DNA of 64,000 nt from Streptomyces bungoensis (GTDB taxonomy: Bacteria; Actinomycetota; Actinomycetes; Streptomycetales; Streptomycetaceae), in assembly GCF_001514215.1 (NCBI RefSeq), contig NZ_KQ948876.1, forward strand, positions 41,812 through 105,811. Reading direction: 5' to 3'. Positions within the stretch are counted from its first letter, which is position 1, and each line of letters opens with the position of its first letter. Position numbers and translations under genes: made by a program. The notes beneath the pieces were generated by a model. It searched no databases and was not told where the DNA came from. It saw only the letters and a program-made list of their open reading frames with translations. This document shows, one piece after another, positions 57,808-64,000 of the stretch.

Positions 57808-60216
57808 CTACGAAACCACCGCGTGGTCGGCCGAGTTGGAGACCCCCTCGGCGCTCTCCTCGTCGTCCCCGACGGCGATGCCGCGCCGCTTGGAGACGTA
57901 CACCGCGATGATGATCACCAGCAGCGCGAAGACCGCGACACCGATCCGTACGCCGAGGTTCTTGTCGCTGCCGTAGGAGAACTTGATCACCGCGGGCGCG
58001 ATGAGCAGCGAGACCAGGTTCATGACCTTCAGCAGCGGGTTGATCGCCGGGCCGGCGGTGTCCTTGAAGGGGTCGCCGACCGTGTCGCCGATCACCGTGG
58101 CCGCGTGGGCCTCGCTGCCCTTGCCGCCGTAATGCCCGTCCTCCACCAGTTTCTTGGCGTTGTCCCAGGCGCCACCGGAGTTGGCCAGGAACACCGCCAT
58201 CAGCGTGCCCGCGCCGATCGCGCCGGCCAGATACGAGCCGAGCGCGCCGACGCCGAGCGTGAACCCGATGAAGATCGGCGCCATGACGGCGAGCAGGCCG
58301 GGGGTGGCCAGCTCCCGCAGGGCGTCCTTGGTGCAGATGTCGACGACCTTGCCGTACTCGGGTTTCTCGGTGAAGGTCATGATCCCGGGCTTCTCGCGGA
58401 ACTGCCGCCGCACCTCGAAGACCACCGAACCGGCGGACCGGGACACGGCGTTGATGGCGAGTCCGGAGAAGAGGAAGACGACCGCGGCGCCCGCGATGAG
58501 GCCGACGAGGTTGTTGGGCTGCGAGATGTCCAGCGACAGGCTCAGCGGGGAGCCCGGACCGGTCAGCTTCGCCCCGACGTCCTGCACGTTGGTGGTGATC
58601 GCGTCGCGGTACGACCCGAACAGCGCCGACGCCGCGAGGACGGCGGTGGCGATGGCGATGCCCTTGGTGATGGCCTTGGTCGTGTTGCCGACCGCGTCCA
58701 GGTTGGTGAGCACCTGCGCCCCGGCGCCCTGGACGTCACCGGACATCTCGGCGATGCCCTGGGCGTTGTCGGAGACCGGCCCGAAGGTGTCCATGGCGAC
58801 GATCACACCGACCGTGGTGAGCAGGCCGGTGCCGGCCAGGGCGACCGCGAACAGCGCCAGCATGATCGACGTGCCGCCGAGCAGGAACGCCCCGTACACG
58901 CCGAGCCCGATGAGCAGGGCGGTGTACACGGCCGACTCCAGGCCCACCGAGATGCCGGCCAGGATGACGGTGGCCGGACCGGTGAGGGACGTCTTGCCGA
59001 TGTCCCGGACCGGGCGCCGGGTGGTCTCGGTGAAGTAGCCGGTCAGCTGCTGGATGACGGCGGCGAGCAGGATGCCGATGGCCACCGCGACCAGCGCGAG
59101 GATCCGCGGGTCGCCGTCCTTGCCCTTGATCGCCGCGTCGGTGACACCCGCGAGGTCGGAGTACTTCGCGGGCAGGTAGACGAACACCGCAGTCGCCACC
59201 AGGGCGAGGGAGATCAGCGCGGAGATGAAGAAGCCGCGGTTGATCGCCGTCATGCCGCTGCGGTCGGCGCGCCGTGGGGCGACCGCGAAGATGCCGATCA
59301 TCGCGGTGAGCACGCCGATGGCGGGCACGATCAGCGGGAAGGCGAGTCCGGAGTCGCCGAAGGCGGCCTTGCCGAGGATGAGTGCCGCCACCAGGGTGAC
59401 GGCGTACGACTCGAACAGGTCGGCCGCCATGCCCGCGCAGTCGCCGACGTTGTCGCCCACGTTGTCGGCGATGGTCGCGGCATTGCGCGGGTCGTCCTCC
59501 GGAATGCCCTGCTCGACCTTGCCGACCAGGTCGGCGCCGACGTCGGCGGCCTTGGTGAAGATGCCGCCGCCCACACGCATGAACATGGCGATCAGGGCGG
59601 CGCCGAGGCCGAAGCCCTCGAGCACCTTCGGCGCGTCGGCCGCGTACACCAGCACCACGCAGGAGGCGCCCAGCAGGCCGAGCCCCACCGTGAACATGCC
59701 GACGACGCCGCCCGTGCGAAATGCGATCTTCATAGCGGTGTGCGAGACGGTGGTGAGATCCTTTTCCGGTTCACCTTCGGCCGGGGTGGCCTCACGGGCC
59801 GCCGCGGCGACGCGCACATTGCTGCGTACGGCGAGCCACATGCCGATATAACCGGTGGCCGCCGAGAACCCCGCGCCGATCAGGAAGAACGCCGATCGTC
59901 CGGCACGCTGATTCCAGCCGTCCGCGGGCAGCAGCATGAGCAGGAAGAAGACGACGACGGCGAATACGCCGAGCGTGCGCAGCTGCCGGGCGAGATACGC
60001 CTTGGCACCTTCCTGGACCGCCTCGGCGATCTGCTTCATGCTGTCGGTGCCCTCGCCCGCTGCCAGCACCTGGCGTACCAGGACGCCCGCGACCACGAGC
60101 GCGGCCAGAGCGACGGCCGCGATCACCGCCACGATGATCCGGTTGTCGTCCGTCAGGACCGCTGCCGCGAGGGTTGTGGGGTGGCCCAACTGATGAGGGG
60201 TAGAAAGCCCCGCCAT
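57808..60216 (-). CDS. hppA: Membrane-bound proton-translocating pyrophosphatase
   Basis: HppA couples pyrophosphate hydrolysis to proton export. The 802-residue protein has about 16 membrane helices. It has the substrate motif DVGADLVGKVE, the DNVGDNVGDCAGMAADL block, and DTVGDPFKDTAGPAINPLLK near the C-terminus. GNTTKAITKG (about residue 507) has Lys where potassium-dependent enzymes have Ala, which marks the K+-independent type. The ATG at 60216 has AAGGAGG. Together with soluble Ppa at 21019 the strain has two routes for pyrophosphate. Confidence 0.95.
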   Translation of the reverse strand: MAGLSTPHQLGHPTTLAAAVLTDDNRIIVAVIAAVALAALVVAGVLVRQVLAAGEGTDSMKQIAEAVQEGAKAYLARQLRTLGVFAVVVFFLLMLLPADGWNQRAGRSAFFLIGAGFSAATGYIGMWLAVRSNVRVAAAAREATPAEGEPEKDLTTVSHTAMKIAFRTGGVVGMFTVGLGLLGASCVVLVYAADAPKVLEGFGLGAALIAMFMRVGGGIFTKAADVGADLVGKVEQGIPEDDPRNAATIADNVGDNVGDCAGMAADLFESYAVTLVAALILGKAAFGDSGLAFPLIVPAIGVLTAMIGIFAVAPRRADRSGMTAINRGFFISALISLALVATAVFVYLPAKYSDLAGVTDAAIKGKDGDPRILALVAVAIGILLAAVIQQLTGYFTETTRRPVRDIGKTSLTGPATVILAGISVGLESAVYTALLIGLGVYGAFLLGGTSIMLALFAVALAGTGLLTTVGVIVAMDTFGPVSDNAQGIAEMSGDVQGAGAQVLTNLDAVGNTTKAITKGIAIATAVLAASALFGSYRDAITTNVQDVGAKLTGPGSPLSLSLDISQPNNLVGLIAGAAVVFLFSGLAINAVSRSAGSVVFEVRRQFREKPGIMTFTEKPEYGKVVDICTKDALRELATPGLLAVMAPIFIGFTLGVGALGSYLAGAIGAGTLMAVFLANSGGAWDNAKKLVEDGHYGGKGSEAHAATVIGDTVGDPFKDTAGPAINPLLKVMNLVSLLIAPAVIKFSYGSDKNLGVRIGVAVFALLVIIIAVYVSKRRGIAVGDDEESAEGVSNSADHAVVS

Positions 60217-60258
60217 TCGTCCTCCTTGACGCTTGGGCTGAGCTCAAGATGTGGACGG

Positions 60259-60264
60259 ATTCTA
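60259..60264 (-). promoter_or_regulatory. Candidate hppA -10 element (TAGAAT)
   Basis: On the minus strand TAGAAT lies 43 bases before the hppA ATG. No good -35 is seen at 16-18 bases. Confidence 0.35.
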
Positions 60265-60364
60265 GGTACCTGTGGGTGATCTAAACAGAGTACGGCAAAC
60301 GGAATTGGTCTTCCTGTCCCTCATCAGCAAATGATCGAGGTCCCGCCATGGACCCGAAAGAGGT

Positions 60365-60381
60365 AATGCCTCAAAGGCATT
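60365..60381. promoter_or_regulatory. Palindrome in AT-rich region upstream of hppA
   Basis: AATGCCT-caa-AGGCATT is a perfect 7-bp inverted repeat about 150 bases before the hppA start, inside an unusually AT-rich stretch (60360-60445). It may be an operator; no function is proven. Confidence 0.35.
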
Positions 60382-60466
60382 GACGGCCGGATTGATGCTT
60401 GATCAAATTATCAGGCTATTGATCGTGAATAGCTTCACGAATTCGGCGTGTCGCCGGAAACAGCAG

Positions 60467-60493
60467 GAAGGGCCCTGCTCAGCAGGGCCCTTC
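60467..60493 (-). terminator. Terminator of the bldG-apgA operon
   Basis: GAAGGGCCCTGCT and its complement flank a single central base, giving a stem of about 12 bp with a tight loop, 20 bases past the apgA stop. Confidence 0.75.
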
Positions 60494-60512
60494 GATGCGC
60501 TGTGCGCGGGGG

Positions 60513-60947
60513 TCAGGCGAGTGCGACGGCCGGCGGCGCGGTCGGCCATGTCATCCGGATCAGGCCGCCGTCCCGCCCGGAGGTGACCTCCACGTCGTCC
60601 ACGAGGCCGCTGATGACCGCGAGGCCCATCTCGTCCTCCTCGACGTCACCGTCACCGTCCTCGGCGGCCCCGGACTCGCCCGGGGTGTGGGGGGCGTGCG
60701 GGACCTCGTCGCCGACCTCGATGGAGAACTGCTTCTCCTCCTCGATCAGCGCCACCTTCACCGGCGCGGTGATCTCATGGCTCCGGTGCAGGCCGACGGC
60801 GCGGGAGCAGGCCTCGCCCACGGCGAGCCGGACCTCGTCCAGGACGGCCTCGTCCACTCCGGCCCTGCGCGCCACCGCCGCCGCCACCAGCCGGGCGGTG
60901 CGGACGTGCTCGGGCAGCGCGCTGAAGCGGAGTTCGACGGTGGCCAT
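60513..60947 (-). CDS. apgA: Anti-sigma factor ApgA (partner of BldG)
   Basis: This 144-residue GHKL-fold protein corresponds to the S. coelicolor product encoded downstream of bldG and shown to bind BldG. The N-box reads LAVGEACSRAVGLH, with Arg49 at the place of the usual Mg-binding Asn. The G-box region DEMGLAVISGLVDD is recognisable, preceded by an acidic insert (about residues 95-107). It acts in the BldG partner switch controlling development and antibiotic production. It follows bldG on the same strand (152-bp gap) and ends at a terminator. Confidence 0.9.
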   Translation of the reverse strand: MATVELRFSALPEHVRTARLVAAAVARRAGVDEAVLDEVRLAVGEACSRAVGLHRSHEITAPVKVALIEEEKQFSIEVGDEVPHAPHTPGESGAAEDGDGDVEEDEMGLAVISGLVDDVEVTSGRDGGLIRMTWPTAPPAVALA

Positions 60948-61099
60948 GCATCCCCCTCGCTACGGGCGTGCGCTTCGGGGAGCGGGGCCACGCATGGGCC
61001 CGCACCCCCTGATGAACTTCTGGGCCCCGGGCACACCGGCCCGGGACGGGGCCGGGCAGCGTCCGGGCCCACGGCCCGGACGCGGCGCACGACCCTCGG

Positions 61100-61441
61100 T
61101 CAGTCGGTGGCCGCCACCGCTTCCTCGACCGAGGTGTGAATCGGGAACACCTTGGTGAGGCCGGTGATACGGAAGATCTTCAGAATGCGCTCCTGGTTGC
61201 AGACCAGGCGCAGCGAGCCCTCATGGGCACGCACCCGCTTCAGGCCGCCCACGAGCACGCCGAGCCCGGTGGAGTCGAGGAAGTCCACGCCCTCCATGTC
61301 GACGACGAGGTGGAAATTCCCGTCGTTCACCAGCTCGACCAGCTGCTCGCGCAGCTTGGGCGCGGTGTATACATCGATTTCGCCACCGACCTCGACGACC
61401 GTACGATCGCCGACGGTACGGGTCGACAGGGACAGGTCCAC
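61100..61441 (-). CDS. bldG: BldG anti-anti-sigma factor
   Basis: BldG is the STAS-domain switch needed for aerial hyphae and antibiotic synthesis in Streptomyces. The 113-residue sequence (MDLSLSTRTVGDRTVVEVGG...) is essentially the same as S. coelicolor BldG as I remember it. The phosphoacceptor is Ser57 in DFLDSTGLGVLVGG. In the unphosphorylated state it binds anti-sigma factors, including ApgA encoded downstream. The GTG start has GGAGG six bases upstream. It is divergent from the helicase gene. Confidence 0.97.
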   Translation of the reverse strand: MDLSLSTRTVGDRTVVEVGGEIDVYTAPKLREQLVELVNDGNFHLVVDMEGVDFLDSTGLGVLVGGLKRVRAHEGSLRLVCNQERILKIFRITGLTKVFPIHTSVEEAVAATD

Positions 61442-61523
61442 GGATCCTCCAGCACCTTGCTATCGAGCGGTCGCCCCTCGGAACACCTCGGCTTAAGGCC
61501 CCCGGGACGCATCGCCAGCCGCG

Positions 61524-64000
61524 ATGGCATTCAATCACTTACCGGCAGGCGTGCACGACGCCTTGGCTCCATTGTCCGTCACGCCAGTGACACACTCGGT
61601 CCCGATGGCCAAGAATCACCGATCCGATCGACCCCCGGCCGACCCGGCGTCCCGCCCGTCTCCGGGCACGGTCCTGCACCGGCTGGCCTCGGGGCCGAGC
61701 CGGGCTGCGCGCATCACTCATACGGAGCACTTGCCCCCGCGGGCGGGTCGCCATGCCCTCTGGCCCGACCGGATTCGGCCGGAGGTGATCGCGGCCGTCC
61801 AGGCGTGCGGCATCGAGCACCCGTGGGCGCACCAGGCGCTGGCCGCCGAGCACGCCCTGGACGGCGACTCCGTGGTGGTGGCCACCGGCACCGCCTCGGG
61901 CAAGTCCCTCGCCTACCTCGTACCGGTCCTGTCCACCCTCCTGGACGGCTCCGAGGCCCCCAACGGCCGCGGAGCCACCGCCCTCTACCTGGCGCCCACG
62001 AAGGCGCTGGCGGCCGACCAGTGCCGCTCGGTGAAGGAACTGGCACAACCCCTGGGCACCGCCGTACGCCCGGCCGTGTACGACGGTGACACCCCGTTCG
62101 AGGAACGGGAGTGGATCCGCCAGTACGCCAACTACGTCCTCACCAACCCCGACATGCTGCACCGCGGGATACTGCCCTCCCACCCGCGCTGGTCCTCCTT
62201 CCTGAAGGCCCTGAAGTACGTCGTCATCGACGAGTGCCACACCTACCGGGGCGTCTTCGGCTCGCACGTCGCCCAGGTGCTGCGCCGCCTGCGCCGCCTG
62301 CGCGCCCGCTACGGCGCCTCTCCCGTCTTCCTGCTGGCCTCGGCGACCGCCGCCGAGCCGGCCGTCGCCGCCCGCCGGCTGACCGGTGTGCCGGTGGTCG
62401 AGGTCGCCGACGACGCCTCGCCGCGCGGGGAGCTCGTCTTCGCCCTGTGGGAGCCCCCGCTCACCGAACTGCACGGAGAACGGGGTGCACCCGTTCGGCG
62501 TACCGCGACCGCCGAGACCGCCGACCTGCTGACCGACCTCACCGTGCAGGGCGTGCGCTCGGTCGCCTTCGTCCGCTCCCGGCGCGGCGCCGAGCTGATC
62601 TCGGTGATCACCCAGGAGCGGCTCGCCGAGGTCGATCGTTCTCTGGCCCGGCGTGTCGCGGCCTACCGGGGCGGTTACCTCCCCGAGGAGCGCCGGGCCC
62701 TGGAACGCGCCCTGCACTCCGGGGAACTCCTGGGCCTGGCCGCGACGACGGCCCTGGAGCTCGGCGTGGACGTCTCCGGCCTGGACGCCGTGGTGATCGC
62801 CGGGTACCCGGGCACGCGCGCCTCCCTGTGGCAGCAGGCCGGCCGCGCGGGCCGTTCCGGCCAGGGCGCCCTGGCGGTCCTCGTGGCGCGCGACGACCCG
62901 CTGGACACCTTCCTCGTCCATCATCCCGAGGCCCTGTTCGGCCGTCCGGTGGAATCCACCGTGCTCGACCCCGACAACCCCTACGTCCTCGCCCCGCACC
63001 TGTGCGCCGCGGCGGCGGAGATACCGCTGACCGAGGAGGACCTGGACCTCTTCGGCCCCGCCTGCGCGGACGTGCTGCCGCAGCTGGAGGCCGCGAAGCT
63101 GCTGCGCCGGCGGGCCACCGCCTGGCACTGGACGCGCCGGGAACGGGCCGCCGACCTGACCGACATCCGCGGCGCGGGCGGGCGCCCGGTGCAGGTCGTG
63201 GAGACCGGCACCGGCCGCCTGCTCGGCACGGTCGACGCGGGCGCGGCCCACTCCACCGTCCACGAGGGCGCGGTGCACCTGCACCAGGGCCGCACCTACC
63301 TGGTGCGCTCCCTCGACCTGGAGGACTCGGTCGCCCTGGTCGAGCAGGCCGAGCCGCCGTACTCGACGGTCGCGCGTGACACCACGTCGATCGCGATCCT
63401 GGAGACGGACACCGAGATCCCGTGGGGTTCCGGCCGCCTCTGCCTCGGCTCCGTCGAGGTCACCAACCAGGTGGTCTCCTTCCTGCGCAGACGGCTGATC
63501 ACCGGTGAAGTGCTGGGCGAGACGAAACTCGACCTCCCTCCTCGTACGCTGCGCACGCGCGCGGTGTGGTGGACGGTCACCGAGGACCAGCTGGACGAGG
63601 CCCGGATCACCCCGGAGATCCTCGGCGGCTCCCTGCACGCCGCCGAGCACGCGTCGATCGGCATGCTGCCCCTCTTCGCGACCTGCGACCGCTGGGACAT
63701 CGGCGGCGTGTCGGTCCCGCTGCACCCGGACACGCTCCTGCCCACGGTCTTCGTCTACGACGGGCACCCCGGCGGGGCGGGGTTCGCCGAGCGTGCCTTC
63801 CACACCGCCCGGGCCTGGCTCGCCGCCACCCGCGAGGCCATCGCCTCCTGCGAGTGCGACGCCGGCTGCCCTTCCTGCATCCAGTCCCCCAAGTGCGGCA
63901 ACGGCAACGATCCGCTGCACAAGAGGGGGGCGGTACGGCTCCTCACGGTGCTGCTGCGAGGAGCTCCGGAGGAGAAGCCGGACGACGCACCGGCGGGCGG
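61524..64000 (+). CDS. DEAD/DEAH helicase with C-terminal Cys cluster (YprA/MrfA-like), partial
   Basis: This large superfamily 2 helicase runs past the window end. It has Walker A ATGTASGKSLAY, DECH box VVIDECHTYRG, motif III LASATAAEP, the helicase C domain (AGRSGQGALAVLV), and a DUF1998-type Cys cluster near the end (CECDAGCPSCIQSPKCGN). The Bacillus relative MrfA repairs mitomycin damage. Two starts are possible: ATG at 61524, which includes a TTA codon at 61539-61541 (codon 6), or ATG at 61605 (MAKNHR), which does not. Neither has a ribosome site. If the first is used, translation would depend on bldA tRNA. Confidence 0.9.
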   Translation, partial: MAFNHLPAGVHDALAPLSVTPVTHSVPMAKNHRSDRPPADPASRPSPGTVLHRLASGPSRAARITHTEHLPPRAGRHALWPDRIRPEVIAAVQACGIEHPWAHQALAAEHALDGDSVVVATGTASGKSLAYLVPVLSTLLDGSEAPNGRGATALYLAPTKALAADQCRSVKELAQPLGTAVRPAVYDGDTPFEEREWIRQYANYVLTNPDMLHRGILPSHPRWSSFLKALKYVVIDECHTYRGVFGSHVAQVLRRLRRLRARYGASPVFLLASATAAEPAVAARRLTGVPVVEVADDASPRGELVFALWEPPLTELHGERGAPVRRTATAETADLLTDLTVQGVRSVAFVRSRRGAELISVITQERLAEVDRSLARRVAAYRGGYLPEERRALERALHSGELLGLAATTALELGVDVSGLDAVVIAGYPGTRASLWQQAGRAGRSGQGALAVLVARDDPLDTFLVHHPEALFGRPVESTVLDPDNPYVLAPHLCAAAAEIPLTEEDLDLFGPACADVLPQLEAAKLLRRRATAWHWTRRERAADLTDIRGAGGRPVQVVETGTGRLLGTVDAGAAHSTVHEGAVHLHQGRTYLVRSLDLEDSVALVEQAEPPYSTVARDTTSIAILETDTEIPWGSGRLCLGSVEVTNQVVSFLRRRLITGEVLGETKLDLPPRTLRTRAVWWTVTEDQLDEARITPEILGGSLHAAEHASIGMLPLFATCDRWDIGGVSVPLHPDTLLPTVFVYDGHPGGAGFAERAFHTARAWLAATREAIASCECDAGCPSCIQSPKCGNGNDPLHKRGAVRLLTVLLRGAPEEKPDDAPAG

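Overview
The window is high-GC actinobacterial DNA that I read as a Streptomyces chromosome. The signs are strong G/C third-position bias, GTG starts, many GTGA/ATGA overlaps, several leaderless starts, and marker genes such as tipA, bldG, a chromosomal AfsR-like regulator and a WhiJ-type regulator/DUF397/ATPase module. From memory, the gene order matches two blocks of the S. coelicolor chromosome (about SCO3390-SCO3435 and about SCO3540-SCO3550), joined here by a short accessory segment. I saw no insertion sequence, prophage, CRISPR array or rRNA operon.

Layout. 1-9.9 kb: a cut-off sensor kinase, a MidA/NDUFAF7-type methyltransferase facing a stand-alone nuoD2, two membrane PH-domain proteins, a coiled-coil membrane protein, and a membrane-anchored alpha/beta hydrolase divergent from an aminoacyl-phosphatidylglycerol synthase-like protein. 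10-13.3 kb: the folate genes folP, an NTF2-like gene, folB, folK and a DUF3180 gene. 13.3-21 kb: the minus-strand series dacB, DUF2342 metalloprotease, tilS, hpt, ftsH, folE. 21-28 kb: ppa, a ThrE-type exporter, a DedA protein with a Gln/Tyr-rich tail, tipA with its MerR-type promoter, PadR, DinB and aldehyde dehydrogenase. 28-34 kb: the WhiJ-type module, two lipoproteins, a DUF2786 protein and an HTH-Clp_N protein with operator palindromes over its promoter. 34-39 kb: a family A DNA polymerase convergent with an AfsR-like regulator.

39-44.6 kb: a small secreted protein, then a minus-strand cluster of TetR regulator, DHA2 exporter, cytosolic SRPBCC protein, carotenoid oxygenase-family enzyme and exported SRPBCC protein, ending beside tRNA-Thr(CGT). 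This is the best candidate for an undescribed system. 44.7-64 kb: a TAP-family lipoprotein hydrolase, holB, an MFS-thymidylate kinase fusion, topA with a lysine-repeat tail, a minisatellite, a methyltransferase, a lipoprotein, the proton-pumping pyrophosphatase hppA, the bldG-apgA pair, and a divergent DEAD/DEAH helicase. The upstream start of that helicase would place a TTA codon at codon 6.

Themes: housekeeping genes dominate (folate, tRNA modification, purine salvage, pyrophosphate, topology, replication). Regulation shows up as leaderless promoters with a TAnnnT hexamer six bases before the start codon, palindromic operators beside HTH genes, and the anti-sigma/anti-anti-sigma pair. All functional calls come from reading translated sequence by eye; no searches were run.
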